Origin: Selenomonas sp. AB3002
GTDB lineage: Bacteria; Bacillota; Negativicutes; Selenomonadales; Selenomonadaceae
Assembly: GCF_000702545.1 (NCBI RefSeq)
Contig: NZ_JNIO01000007.1
Span: forward strand, 124,001 to 188,000
Direction: 5' to 3'
DNA: 64,000 bases
In this document: positions 1 to 8,352 of the stretch, in pieces
Layout: the number at the start of each line of letters is the position of its first letter
Position numbering within the stretch: the first letter of the stretch is position 1
Made by a program: the position numbers and the translations under genes
Notes under the pieces: generated by a model
The model's database searches: none
What the model was told of the DNA's origin: nothing
Seen by the model: only the letters and a program-made list of their open reading frames with translations

Positions 1-512
1 TATCTGCGGGCACCCAGCTCATGACCGTGGAGCAGATTGATGCCGTCTATGTGACTGTGCAGGTGGAGCAGCAGGATATTGGCAAGGTGCAGATAGGCAA
101 GGCAGCAAAAGTGAAGGTGGACACATATCCTGACAGGGAATTTGCGGGCACAGTGGCAGTCATCAACCCTGTGGCAGGCAGGGAAAGCCGCCTCTTTGCG
201 GTGAAGATCAGAGTGGAGAATCCGGACTTTGCCCTGATGCCCGGCATGTTTGCGGAAATCCTGCTTTCTGAGGAAGAAGCCCGCTCTGTGCTGACGGTGC
301 CCCGCAGCGCCCTCACCTCCCGGAAAGGACAGAACTACATCTTCATCGTGGAGGAGGGCAAAGCCAGGCAGCTTGCCATCGAGCCGGGACAGCTTTTCGA
401 CGAGGAGCTGGAAATAAAGAGCGGCCTGGAAGCAGGCAAAATGGTTATCATCGACAACCTTGACAAGCTCAAGGACGGCGATGCAGTTGCGACTTATGGA
501 GGGGAAAAATGA
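1..512 (+). CDS. RND efflux periplasmic adaptor (MFP/HlyD family), 3' part
   Basis: The reading frame is open to the window edge (first full codon at base 3), so the N-terminus is missing. The visible 170 residues are the beta-barrel and membrane-proximal part of a membrane fusion protein: repeated beta strands, a 'GMFAEI' turn and 'VPRSAL' typical of AcrA/MexA-like adaptors. The protein would link the inner-membrane RND pump to an outer-membrane channel, which fits a diderm cell. Its stop overlaps the next gene's start by 4 bases (ATGA), so the two are translationally coupled. No outer-membrane channel gene is visible here; it may lie upstream. Confidence 0.88.
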   Translation, partial: SAGTQLMTVEQIDAVYVTVQVEQQDIGKVQIGKAAKVKVDTYPDREFAGTVAVINPVAGRESRLFAVKIRVENPDFALMPGMFAEILLSEEEARSVLTVPRSALTSRKGQNYIFIVEEGKARQLAIEPGQLFDEELEIKSGLEAGKMVIIDNLDKLKDGDAVATYGGEK

Positions 513-3500
513 GCCTGCCAGAACTCAGCATCAAGCGGCCTGTGCTGGCCACGGTGATGACGGCAGCCCTGGTTCTGCTGGGAGCGGTAAGCCTGATGAA
601 CCTTGGCATTGCCGAATATCCCAATATGACCTATCCCTATGTCTCCGTACAGATCACCTACGAGGGCGCCAAGCCCGAACAGATAGACAGCCAGATAGTG
701 CGGAAGGTGGAAGAAGCCGTGGGAGAAGCAAGAGGCGTACGGCACATCACTTCCACTTCCACGGAAGGCACGGCGGATATAGGCATAGAATTTGCCATGG
801 AGATAGACGCTGCTGCCGCCACGCAGGAAGTGCGGGATAAGGTCAGCGCCATCCGGGACGATCTGCCCAAGGGCATCAATGAGCCGGTAGTGGCCCGCTA
901 CGACATGAACGCCGACCCGGTGGCAGCCATCGCTATCACCTCGGATAACATGTCACAGCGGGAGCTTTCCATCCTGGTGGAGGACAAGGTCAAACCCGCC
1001 CTCCAGCAGATTGCAGGTGTGGGCAAGCTCTCAGTCTTCGGACAGGAAAAGAGAGAAATCCAGATGCTTATGCGTCCCGAATCCCTCAGAGCCTTTGCCC
1101 TCTCCCCTGCCGAAGTAGCGGACAATGTGGAAAAGGGACTGAAGGAAACTCCCGGCGGCGTGCTCAGAAACTCCATGGGCCGCCTTTCCCTTTCCACCAA
1201 AATACAGGTAGACCGCCCCCAGGATCTGGAAAATCTCATGATTGCCCAGCGGGGCGGCCAGCCCGTGTATTTCCGCCAGATTGGACAGACCCGTGACACC
1301 ATCCAGGACAGCACTTCCGTGGCCCGCTATGACGGCATCCGTGGCATTGGCATCGAAGTGGGCAAGCAGTCCGGGGGCAATGCAGTGAAGGTGGCTGCTG
1401 ATGTCAAGGCAGAACTCCTTAAGCTGCAGAAGGAACTGCCGGACACGGTGCAGGTCCACTTAGTTCGTGACGATGCCCAGCGCATCACGGACTCCATGCA
1501 CGGGGTGTATGAGGACCTTATCCTGGGCGGCATCTTCGCCGTGCTGGTAGTGTTCCTGTTCCTTGGGGATATCCGCAGCACCCTGATCAGCGCCGTGACT
1601 ATTCCTACTTCCCTTATTGCCACCTTCTTCGCCATGAGTGTGGCGGGCTTCACCATCAACACCATGTCCATGCTGGGATTAAGCCTGGCTATTGGCCTCC
1701 TTATTGATGATGCTATCGTGGTGGTGGAGAACATCATCAGGCACAGAGAAAAAGGGGAGAATCCCCAGGAAGCAGCTGCTCTGGGCACCAAGGAAATCGT
1801 ACTGGCAGTCATGGCTACTTCCTTTTCCGTGCTGGCAGTATTCCTGCCCATGGGCTTCATGACCGGCTTTATAGCCTCCTTCTTCAAGGAATTTGGCTTG
1901 ACCATCAGCTTTGCAGTACTGATTTCCCTCTTTATCTCCTTCACCCTGACCCCCATGCTGGCGTCCAAATTCCTGCGGCCGGAAGTTCAGGGCACGGGCT
2001 TCATTGCCGCCAGACAGCAGGCCTTCAGCCGCTGGTTTGACGGACTGGCCCTGCGTTACGGTGAACTGCTGAGCACCATACTCGCCAAACATCGCAAGCA
2101 GACAGCCCTCATAGCCCTGCTCCTCTTCCTGGCCAGCCTGAGCCTCTTGAACCTGATTGGCATGGATATGCTGCCCTACAGCGATAAGGGGCAGTTCACG
2201 GTGAAATACGAACTGCAGGACGGTGTTTCCCTTTCCCAGAAGGAAGCCTCCACCCAGCGGATAGCAGAAATCATCCGGCAGCACGAAGGAGTGGAGCATG
2301 TCTATGCCACCAGCAGCACCACGGAAGCAGAATCCATGTTCGTGAAACTCGTCCCCAAGGACGAACGCGAAAGCCAGACGGAAATCATAGAAAAAATCCG
2401 GCAGGAACTGAACGCCCTGCCGGGGGTGAAAATCTATGTGGAAGGCCTGTCAGATATGGGCGAGCGCCCCATTGCCGTAAGCCTCACGGGCACAGATATG
2501 GCAAAACTGGGAGAAGCCTCGGATATAGTGGTGAAGGCTCTGGAGGAAATGCCCGGGGCCATCGATGTCACCAGCTCATACCGCCCCGGTTCTCCCCGTC
2601 TGTCTGTAATCACCAAGGAAGCCAGGGCACATGACCTGGGCGTGACTAACGAAGTGATCGGCAACACGGTTTCCACCCTGATTGAGGGCAAGAAAACCGG
2701 CAAGTTCAGCGACACGGACGAGCAGGTGGATGTGCGTCTGCGCCTTACGGAAAGCGCCCGGGAAAAGCCCAGCCAGTTGTCCTTCATACAGGTGCCCACA
2801 GGCAAAACAGACAGCGCAGGCCTTTCCCGGCTGGTGCCCCTGTCCTCCGTGGCAGACTGGAAATATGAGACCAGCCCCGCCTCCTTGCGGCGCTATGACA
2901 GGCAGATGGAAGTCCGCGTCTCCGCCAACGTCAGCGGCATTTCCCTGGGAGAATTTGAGGAACAGTGGGCTGAGAAGCTGGAAACTTTGGAACTGCCCGC
3001 AGGAGTCAGCACCGGCAGTGCCGGCGAGGCCACGGAAATGGACGAGACCATGGGCAGCATCATCCAGACCCTGGTGCTGGCGGTGGCCTTTATCTTCATG
3101 ATACTTTCCGCCCAGTTCGAGTCCTTCCTGGAGCCGCTGGCCATCATGGCCGCCCTGCCCCTGGCCTTTATCGGGGCTCTCCTGGGACTGCTGCTTTTCG
3201 GCAGCGGTTTCTCCATGATTTCCGGCATCGGCCTGCTGCTCTTGATGGGACTGGTTACCAAAAATGCAATCCTGCTGGTGGACTATGCCAAGGTCAGGAT
3301 GGCTGAAGGACACTCTGTCAATGAAGCCCTGGTCATGGCAGGCAAGGCCCGTTTCCGCCCCATTCTCATGACCACCATCGCCATGATGATGGGCATGGTG
3401 CCCCTGGCTCTGGCCCTGGGGCCGGGGGCGGAAGCCAGAGCCCCCATGGCCCACGCCATACTGGGAGGGCTGGTGACCTCTACCATACTTACGCTGGTTG

Positions 3501-3541
3501 TAATACCCTGTCTGTATAGTCTATTGCATAGGAGAAATTAA
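509..3541 (+). CDS. RND multidrug efflux transporter (HAE1/AcrB family)
   Basis: This is a 1010-residue proton-driven RND pump. 'RPVLATVMTAALVLLG' near the N-terminus is TM1, and two large periplasmic loops alternate with two blocks of membrane helices. The proton-relay pair is present as Asp400-Asp401 in 'LIDDAIVVVEN' (TM4). The length is close to AcrB (about 1050). It overlaps the adaptor gene by 4 bases and is followed after 1 base by a TetR gene, so adaptor, pump and regulator form one operon. The substrate cannot be read from sequence; drugs, bile salts or fatty acids are all possible. Confidence 0.95.
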   Translation: MSLPELSIKRPVLATVMTAALVLLGAVSLMNLGIAEYPNMTYPYVSVQITYEGAKPEQIDSQIVRKVEEAVGEARGVRHITSTSTEGTADIGIEFAMEIDAAAATQEVRDKVSAIRDDLPKGINEPVVARYDMNADPVAAIAITSDNMSQRELSILVEDKVKPALQQIAGVGKLSVFGQEKREIQMLMRPESLRAFALSPAEVADNVEKGLKETPGGVLRNSMGRLSLSTKIQVDRPQDLENLMIAQRGGQPVYFRQIGQTRDTIQDSTSVARYDGIRGIGIEVGKQSGGNAVKVAADVKAELLKLQKELPDTVQVHLVRDDAQRITDSMHGVYEDLILGGIFAVLVVFLFLGDIRSTLISAVTIPTSLIATFFAMSVAGFTINTMSMLGLSLAIGLLIDDAIVVVENIIRHREKGENPQEAAALGTKEIVLAVMATSFSVLAVFLPMGFMTGFIASFFKEFGLTISFAVLISLFISFTLTPMLASKFLRPEVQGTGFIAARQQAFSRWFDGLALRYGELLSTILAKHRKQTALIALLLFLASLSLLNLIGMDMLPYSDKGQFTVKYELQDGVSLSQKEASTQRIAEIIRQHEGVEHVYATSSTTEAESMFVKLVPKDERESQTEIIEKIRQELNALPGVKIYVEGLSDMGERPIAVSLTGTDMAKLGEASDIVVKALEEMPGAIDVTSSYRPGSPRLSVITKEARAHDLGVTNEVIGNTVSTLIEGKKTGKFSDTDEQVDVRLRLTESAREKPSQLSFIQVPTGKTDSAGLSRLVPLSSVADWKYETSPASLRRYDRQMEVRVSANVSGISLGEFEEQWAEKLETLELPAGVSTGSAGEATEMDETMGSIIQTLVLAVAFIFMILSAQFESFLEPLAIMAALPLAFIGALLGLLLFGSGFSMISGIGLLLLMGLVTKNAILLVDYAKVRMAEGHSVNEALVMAGKARFRPILMTTIAMMMGMVPLALALGPGAEARAPMAHAILGGLVTSTILTLVVIPCLYSLLHRRN

Positions 3542-3542
3542 C

Positions 3543-4097
3543 ATGGCTTACGATAGAGATGAACTCTTAGCGAAAATGGCTGACGCCCTGGCTGACAACC
3601 CCGGCTGCACCATGAAAGAACTGGCGGAAACCGTAGGCATCAGCAAGGCCAGCCTGCACCGCATCTACACCAATAAGGAAAACATCTGCCAACAGTTTGG
3701 CGGGAAGGAGCAGGAAATCCTCAGGGATATCAAAGCCATCATCAACGAAAAAAAATCCCCCTGGCTGGAGGATCTGCAGGCAATCATTGATATCCTGGCT
3801 GACAATGCCCCCTTCGTGCGCTGCATGGGCAGGGAACCCCTCCCCGGCCAGGTCAGCGAAGCAGAATGGGAGGAATTCGACAAAGATCTATCCGGATTCT
3901 TCCGCCGTGGCAAGGAGGAAGGCATCCTCAAAGGGGACTTCTCCTCTACGGAAATGAACGACATATTCTTTGGCCTCATCACAGGCCTTATCGAATCCAT
4001 GTCCATGAGGCAGAGCAATCCCAGAGCGGTAAAGCGCATTGCCTACGACGCGCTATTAGGCGGCATCTACAGGCCGCTGGACATAAGCCCCAATTAA
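3543..4097 (+). CDS. TetR/AcrR family transcriptional regulator
   Basis: This 184-residue protein has an N-terminal helix-turn-helix at about residues 21-50 ('TMKELAETVGISKASLHRIY') followed by an all-helical ligand-binding domain. It starts 1 base after the pump stop codon, so it is co-transcribed with the efflux genes and probably represses its own operon. The family normally acts as a dimer released from DNA by a small ligand. The operator should lie upstream of the operon, outside this window. A strong hairpin terminator follows directly. Confidence 0.88.
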   Translation: MAYDRDELLAKMADALADNPGCTMKELAETVGISKASLHRIYTNKENICQQFGGKEQEILRDIKAIINEKKSPWLEDLQAIIDILADNAPFVRCMGREPLPGQVSEAEWEEFDKDLSGFFRRGKEEGILKGDFSSTEMNDIFFGLITGLIESMSMRQSNPRAVKRIAYDALLGGIYRPLDISPN

Positions 4098-4100
4098 AAA

Positions 4101-4137
4101 ATCGGCTTGAGCTTTTGCCGCTCAAGCCGATTTTTTT
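4101..4137. terminator. Bidirectional rho-independent terminator
   Basis: An 11-bp perfect stem (ATCGGCTTGAG with its complement) is flanked by an A-run on the left and seven T on the right. It serves the rightward efflux operon and the convergent leftward CYTH gene, whose stop codon touches the T-run. Confidence 0.9.
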
Positions 4138-4597
4138 ACCAATTCTTGTAGGGATTCTTCGCCAGATTGCAGTTGAAATACCGCGCGTCCGTGGAAACTT
4201 CCTCACGCAGCCACTCCGGCTTCTCAAAAGACTCCTCTTCTGCCCCCAGCTCAATCTCCGCCACCGTCAGGCCTTCATTATCCCCGTGGAACACATCAAT
4301 CTCCCACTGTCTGCCGTTGCCAGCGGGCAGGAGGTACCTGTGCTTCTCTATGATTGGTCCCTGGCAGAGCTTCAGCATGGCCTCCGCATCGGAGAGAGGC
4401 ACCTCGTACTCATACTCCATACGGGTGACGCCGTTCACATTGCTCTTGACGGTTAGATAACCATGGCCACTGCGAATCCGAATCCGCACCGCTGCCGTCT
4501 CATTAGCCGAAAGATACCCCTGGGCGATATAATCCCCCTGCCCCTCCGGCTGCCATCCCTCTTCCACCAGAAACTTGCGCTCTATTTCCTTTGCCAT
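4136..4597 (-). CDS. CYTH domain protein (triphosphate tunnel metalloenzyme family)
   Basis: This 153-residue protein begins with 'AKEIERKFLV', the ExExK signature of CYTH proteins. Charged residues alternate on predicted beta strands, as in the eight-stranded tunnel fold ('AVRIRIRSGHGYLTVKS', 'EYEYEVPLSDAEAM'). Family members are class IV adenylate cyclases, inorganic triphosphatases or thiamine triphosphatases. Single-domain bacterial proteins of this size are mostly inorganic triphosphatases, but activity cannot be decided from sequence. It is a single gene, convergent with the efflux operon. Confidence 0.85.
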   Translation of the reverse strand: MAKEIERKFLVEEGWQPEGQGDYIAQGYLSANETAAVRIRIRSGHGYLTVKSNVNGVTRMEYEYEVPLSDAEAMLKLCQGPIIEKHRYLLPAGNGRQWEIDVFHGDNEGLTVAEIELGAEEESFEKPEWLREEVSTDARYFNCNLAKNPYKNW

Positions 4598-4618
4598 TTG
4601 TCTACCTGCCTTTGAAAA

Positions 4619-4647
4619 TTGACATTTTTCACTAAAAAAGTTATAAT
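4619..4647 (+). promoter_or_regulatory. Consensus sigma-70 promoter of antisense RNA
   Basis: TTGACA (4619-4624) and TATAAT (4642-4647) are separated by exactly 17 bp, a perfect consensus promoter. It points at the 3' end of a tiny convergent ORF and no ORF of its own follows, so it most likely drives a short non-coding RNA starting near 4654. Confidence 0.8.
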
Positions 4648-4653
4648 TGACTT

Positions 4654-4740
4654 ACCAAAAGAGCACCGCCTAGCGGTTCGCCCTTAGTGGAGAATAAAAA
4701 ACCCGCCAAGAGTTGGTGGCTAGTGGCGGGGTTAGTCTTT
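4654..4740 (+). ncRNA. Candidate antitoxin RNA convergent to small hydrophobic peptide
   Basis: This region downstream of the consensus promoter has no reading frame. It starts with a block that can fold (ACCGC-CTA-GCGGT) and runs into the hairpin at 4700-4733, inside which it overlaps the 3' end of the peptide gene on the other strand. The 5' block GAGCACCGCCTAGCGG recurs with few changes at the 5' end of the opposing peptide mRNA and in the two similar loci near 45.8 and 47.3 kb. The RNA ends are inferred from promoter and hairpin positions. Confidence 0.55.
4696..4733 (-). terminator. Terminator of small peptide mRNA
   Basis: An 8-bp GC-rich stem (acccgcca with tggcgggg) with an internal hairpin is followed on the minus strand by six T. 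It begins directly after the stop codon of the small peptide at 4732-4809. Confidence 0.75.
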
Positions 4741-4809
4741 AACGATGGTGAATATTAGTGTGAGTATTGCTATGATTAGTGACAGGATCTCATACAGCGT
4801 CATATTCAT
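4732..4809 (-). CDS. Small hydrophobic peptide, type I toxin-like (25 aa)
   Basis: The peptide reads MNMTLYEILSLIIAILTLIF followed by TIVKD: one membrane helix with charged ends, in the style of the putative holin-like/TxpA-type toxins of Firmicutes ('TxYExLSLxI'). An alternative start is the ATG at 4803. A strong promoter lies upstream (4864-4892). The leader contains a hairpin (CGCCCT with AGGGCG) just before a GAGAG Shine-Dalgarno, and a terminator follows the stop at once. The convergent antisense promoter suggests RNA-mediated control. Function is inferred from architecture only. Confidence 0.6.
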   Translation of the reverse strand: MNMTLYEILSLIIAILTLIFTIVKD

Positions 4810-4863
4810 GCTCTCACGCCCTTTCTTCAGGGCGAAGACAACTCCGCTTAACGGTGCTCTCTA

Positions 4864-4892
4864 AGTATAACATCTAAAAACGCCTATCACAA
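4864..4892 (-). promoter_or_regulatory. Promoter of small peptide mRNA
   Basis: On the minus strand TTGTGA (4887-4892) and TATACT (4864-4869) are 17 bp apart. The -35 element lies inside the terminator hairpin of the gene to the right. Confidence 0.65.
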
Positions 4893-4904
4893 GATAGGCG
4901 TTTT
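4876..4904. terminator. Bidirectional terminator
   Basis: An 8-bp stem (CGCCTATC with GATAGGCG) around ACAA is flanked by an A-run and a T-run. It ends the leftward two-gene unit 5463-6083/4913-5461. Confidence 0.75.
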
Positions 4905-4912
4905 CTTATTTC

Positions 4913-5461
4913 TCAGCTCTTCTTTTCCTTATACCTTATGCTCTCGATGCTCTTTTCCGCCATCTCCTTGCCCTGCTTGCTGCCCTCATGGTAGAAGTAA
5001 GTGAAAACGTAAAGATTGGGGTCGGTATCTATGGTCACTGCCTCTATCTCGAAGGGCTCTCCCTCCTTCGTGCCGGTGATGGTGTATTTCTCCATGGGAA
5101 TGTCGTTGACCGTTATTTCCTCCTTGCTGGTGAGCTCAGGGGATTTGATGCGGTATCTCTGGAGAGTGGTTTCCAGCCTGTTCTCCAGCATATCTTCCTT
5201 CCGCGCGGACTTCCTTTCACTGGTAGTATGGGCATCCACGAACAGGCTGTCGCACTTCAGCTGATGGACAGCCCAGCCCTGGTCGTGCTCCTCCAGCCAC
5301 TCCATCTTCTCCGGCAGGTCCACCCAGATTTCCCTTTCCTCCGTGGCGGCAAAGATAGTGGAGTTCCAAAAACATGACAGATTTTCAAAATACGCCTGGC
5401 CCATCAAGGCAAAAAACAGGGCAATAATTCCATATAAAAATAAATATACTCTTCTGCTCAT
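4913..5461 (-). CDS. Membrane-anchored protein of unknown function
   Basis: This 182-residue protein has one N-terminal hydrophobic segment (about residues 5-22, an uncleaved signal or anchor) followed by a hydrophilic domain of mixed strands and helices ending in a Lys-rich tail. I do not recognise a family. It starts 1 base downstream of a similarly built gene and is surely co-transcribed with it. The shared plan (anchor plus domain containing an 'IEAVTID' or 'LALNIVG' strand) suggests distant paralogues exposed on the outer face of the inner membrane, but this is inference. Confidence 0.72.
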   Translation of the reverse strand: MSRRVYLFLYGIIALFFALMGQAYFENLSCFWNSTIFAATEEREIWVDLPEKMEWLEEHDQGWAVHQLKCDSLFVDAHTTSERKSARKEDMLENRLETTLQRYRIKSPELTSKEEITVNDIPMEKYTITGTKEGEPFEIEAVTIDTDPNLYVFTYFYHEGSKQGKEMAEKSIESIRYKEKKS

Positions 5462-5462
5462 G

Positions 5463-6083
5463 TCAACCTCTCTCTATGGTATAAAATCCCAGGGAATCCA
5501 GGCATTTTTCCTTCAGATCCCGGCTCTCTTCATCCTCATCATCCCACAGCAGGCAGACGAAGAAAACGTCCCCGTCGCCCCCCACTATGTTAAGGGCCAG
5601 CATCTGGGCCGACAGCTGGCCGCCGTCTTTCCTGTCTACCTTTTCCTGTACCGAGTAGAAAGGCACCTCATGGAGCTCTAATTTCTCCTCCTTCTCCACC
5701 ACAGGATTGGCGTCATCAAGCCCAAAGGCAGCATTCAGTCCCTCAGGGGTGAAGAAATGTCCCACCGTATCCTCCTCGCCACGTGGGTCATTCTTCTCCC
5801 CATGTATCACATAGGCAATCAGCTTGGACCCCTTGGCCTGGTAAAGGTCCGCCTGGCGGAAGACCGTATCCCTGGCATTAAGGGAACGGTCACTTGCCTT
5901 GGCGGGAATATCCATGTAAAACTCCTTCTCCCCGCCATCCATGCTGATTTCCAGGGGGTACCAAAGGGTGGAAAAATCATCATGCTCCAACTCATTATTC
6001 CCATGCAGGGATAGATTGCCATGATTGAACAAAAAAGCCGCCACCATCATCAGGGCGCCCATAAGCCACATGAGAGACTTCAT
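5463..6083 (-). CDS. Membrane-anchored protein of unknown function, first of a pair
   Basis: This 206-residue protein has an N-terminal membrane segment (about residues 4-19, LMWLMGALMMVAAFLF) and a soluble acidic domain. 'ALNIVGGDGDVFFVCLLWDD' near residue 165 resembles the core strand of a small alpha/beta domain. It precedes the 182-residue gene by 1 base, so both form one unit. I recognise no family. The 220 bp upstream hold no other gene. Confidence 0.72.
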   Translation of the reverse strand: MKSLMWLMGALMMVAAFLFNHGNLSLHGNNELEHDDFSTLWYPLEISMDGGEKEFYMDIPAKASDRSLNARDTVFRQADLYQAKGSKLIAYVIHGEKNDPRGEEDTVGHFFTPEGLNAAFGLDDANPVVEKEEKLELHEVPFYSVQEKVDRKDGGQLSAQMLALNIVGGDGDVFFVCLLWDDEDEESRDLKEKCLDSLGFYTIERG

Positions 6084-6260
6084 CTCACCCGCCCCCTCTC
6101 ATCAAATGCCAGCCGCTTTGCTTCCCAATAAATCCTGTAGTACATCATATTCTGCTCCTTTGCTGTGTCATCTGGTAAAACTGAAAACAAAAATAAAGAT
6201 AAAGAAAATCATTGCCATCTGGCAGCAAGGGCATTATATCATCTGGTTATTAAAGGCGCA

Positions 6261-6292
6261 TTAAAACCCCCGGCAAAATATCTGCAGGGGGC
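6261..6292 (-). terminator. Terminator of htpX
   Basis: Five C at 6267-6271 pair with five G at 6287-6291, with GCA/TGC below them. TTTT follows on the minus strand, just downstream of the htpX stop. The stem is imperfect. Confidence 0.55.
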
Positions 6293-6303
6293 TGAAAAAC
6301 ATA

Positions 6304-7173
6304 TTAAAGACGCATCAGTGCAGCCTGCTGCCTGAGCCTTGCGATTCTCTCCTGTGTATCAGGATGAGTGGAGAAGAGGCCCTGGAGCATCTTGCCTGCG
6401 CCCTTCAGGGGGTTGATGATGAACATGTGGGCCGTAGCCTGGGTGGCCTGAGGCATAGCTGCGGCATGAGTAGCATAGTACTCAATCTTCTCCAGGCCAT
6501 TGGCCAGATAGTTCGGATTGCCGCAAATCTCTGCGCCGGTCTTGTCCGCATCATACTCCCGGGAGCGGGAAATAGCCATCTGGATAAGGCTGGCGGCAAT
6601 GGGAGCCAGGATAATAGTGGCAATCATGCCGATGAAGCCGCCCCCATTATCCTCATCATCGCTGTTGCTGCTGCCGAAAATAGCCGCCCACTGGAGCATA
6701 TTGGCCACATAAGTGATGACCGAAGCCATGGTAGCCGCAATGGTGGAAATCAGGATATCCCTGTGCTTCACATGAGCCAGCTCATGTCCGATAACGCCGG
6801 AAAGCTCCTCGTAATTCAAAGTACGCATGATGCCGGTAGTAACCGCCACCACTGCGTTATCCGGGTTGCGCCCCGTAGCAAAAGCATTGGGCACATCGCT
6901 ATTGATAATAGCCACCCGGGGCATAGGAAGCTCAGCATTAGCCGCCAGCTTCTCCACCAGCCCATAAAGCTCAGGAGCCTGCTCCCTCTCAATAGGCTCT
7001 GCCCCATAAGATTTCAAAACCATAGTATCGCAGAACCAGTAAGTACCAAAATTGAACACCAGGGCCAAGATAAGAGCAATAGTCATGCCCCCCTTGCCAC
7101 CAACAGCCCCGCCAATAGCCATCATCAAAGCCATCAAAAGAGCCATCAAAGCCGCCGTCTTAATGGTATTCAT
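6304..7173 (-). CDS. htpX: HtpX family membrane zinc metalloprotease
   Basis: This 289-residue M48 protease has two N-terminal membrane segments, the zinc motif His130-Glu131-x-x-His134 in 'GVIGHELAHVKHRD', and two further hydrophobic stretches. HtpX is an inner-membrane quality-control protease that degrades misfolded membrane proteins. The ATG at 7173 is chosen because TAGGAGGGATTGTA directly precedes it; a longer frame reaching 7215 has no ribosome site. It stands alone with its own terminator. Confidence 0.93.
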   Translation of the reverse strand: MNTIKTAALMALLMALMMAIGGAVGGKGGMTIALILALVFNFGTYWFCDTMVLKSYGAEPIEREQAPELYGLVEKLAANAELPMPRVAIINSDVPNAFATGRNPDNAVVAVTTGIMRTLNYEELSGVIGHELAHVKHRDILISTIAATMASVITYVANMLQWAAIFGSSNSDDEDNGGGFIGMIATIILAPIAASLIQMAISRSREYDADKTGAEICGNPNYLANGLEKIEYYATHAAAMPQATQATAHMFIINPLKGAGKMLQGLFSTHPDTQERIARLRQQAALMRL

Positions 7174-7219
7174 TACAATCCCTCCTAAATCAAAATCATC
7201 CCAAAGAACACTCAACGAT

Positions 7220-7357
7220 TCAAACCAATCGAACCCCGAACCCCCGAACCCCAGGGCCCATGGATGGGCCCCGCGGACGCGGAAATCATAGGATGTGATT
7301 TCAGTCCGCTGTCTCTTTTGGTTCGTTTTCTCTGCGTCAGAGAAAATGAACAGACGG
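7220..7357 (-). repeat. Dispersed palindromic repeat, family A
   Basis: This copy contains the family landmarks read leftward: an AGAGAAAA-type arm, the GAAATCACATCC/GGATGTGATTTC block, CCGCGTCCGCGGGGCCCATC and the palindrome GGGCCCATCCATGGGCCC. It lies just 3' of terC in the sense orientation of that gene. Other copies are at 18350, 29497, 35021 and 60695. Confidence 0.85.
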
Positions 7358-7433
7358 AATGAAATTAAAAGTCAAAAAGTCAATTACCTAACTCAATTTT
7401 ACTTAAAGACAAAAAGAAAGTCAACTACTTGCC

Positions 7434-8138
7434 TCAACTTTCCTTAGCAGCCTCCCCTTTGCTCCTGTGATTGAGCCAGTACCCCAATCCCAGCACCAGC
7501 ACCACAAACCCAACTTCCATAAAGAGACTATAAGGCTCAAGCCCTGCTCCCAGCCCCTTATCAGCCACCATGAGCTTGGCAGCCGTAAAGCCCAGCAGCG
7601 CCGCGCCGGCATATACCAGCGCCGGAATCTTCTTCATCAGCAGCAGGAAGAACTGTGCCCCAAAGAGCACAATGGGAATGGAAATCAAGAGACCAACGAT
7701 AATCAGGCTCCACTTGCCCTCCGGCACCGTATTGGCCACGCCGGCCAGTGACAGCACATTGTCGATGCTCATGACGAAATCCGCAATGAGAATCGTCCTG
7801 ATAGCCCCCCAGAAAGAAGCAGGAGCCTCAGACTTCTCCTCCCCCTTGTGATCAACCAAGAGCTTCACCGCGATGTAAAGCAGCAAAGCACCGCCCACGA
7901 ACTCCAGATAAGGCAGTGCCAGAAGCCCCGTAGCAAACAGCGTGCAGACAATGCGGATACCCACCGCACCCATGCCACCAACCAGGATAGCCTTGCCACG
8001 ATTATGCTCCGGCAAGTTCTTGCAAGCCAGAGCAATGAGGATGGCATTGTCACCAGAAAGAATCAAATCCAGCAGGATAATACCAGACAAAGCCGCAAAC
8101 CACTCCGGGGAAAACATCCCAGCAAATAAACTTTCCAT
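7434..8138 (-). CDS. TerC family integral membrane protein
   Basis: This 234-residue protein has about seven membrane helices and the TerC signatures 'LDLILSGDNAILIALA' and 'IADFVMSIDNVLSLAG', whose acidic residues in the membrane are thought to bind metal. Relatives (Alx/MntP-associated and YkoY-type proteins) export or handle Mn2+. The ATG at 8138 follows TTTAGGAGGAGTGG; an upstream extension to 8255 would be translated from the riboswitch and is rejected. The gene sits behind a yybP-ykoY Mn2+ riboswitch with an intrinsic terminator, so expression should rise with manganese. Confidence 0.93.
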   Translation of the reverse strand: MESLFAGMFSPEWFAALSGIILLDLILSGDNAILIALACKNLPEHNRGKAILVGGMGAVGIRIVCTLFATGLLALPYLEFVGGALLLYIAVKLLVDHKGEEKSEAPASFWGAIRTILIADFVMSIDNVLSLAGVANTVPEGKWSLIIVGLLISIPIVLFGAQFFLLLMKKIPALVYAGAALLGFTAAKLMVADKGLGAGLEPYSLFMEVGFVVLVLGLGYWLNHRSKGEAAKES

Positions 8139-8177
8139 CAAACCACTCCTCCTAAATATTCTCCAAAATACTAGAAA

Positions 8178-8300
8178 AGACCTTGTTCCAAGGCGAAAAC
8201 GCCCCGGAACAAGGTCTTGCTTGCTAATAATAGCCTGCCCTACCGGAAGAATCATCTTCGTATTGACGATAAAAGCAGTTCAGCTACTCCCCTTGTGGGA
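8178..8300 (-). ncRNA. yybP-ykoY manganese riboswitch with terminator expression platform
   Basis: Read on the minus strand, the leader contains the class hallmarks: AAGGGGAGTAGCTG (8300-8284 side), CGTCAATACG, CCGGT...GGCAGG and AGCAAGACC (8221-8213). The 3' aptamer strand overlaps a 12-bp stem AGACCTTGTTCC/GGAACAAGGTCT (8178-8217) followed by TTTT, so aptamer closure and terminator formation exclude each other. This is the known arrangement for Mn2+-induced readthrough. The downstream gene is terC, a common partner of this class. Confidence 0.9.
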
Positions 8301-8310
8301 TTACAAGAAC

Positions 8311-8339
8311 AATATAGCACAAAATACACTGCCTGGCAA
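8311..8339 (-). promoter_or_regulatory. Promoter of the terC riboswitch transcript
   Basis: TTGCCA (8334-8339) and TATATT (8311-8316) are 17 bp apart on the minus strand. Transcription would start about 5 bases before the aptamer. Confidence 0.75.
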
Positions 8340-8352
8340 GAAAAATACTCTA

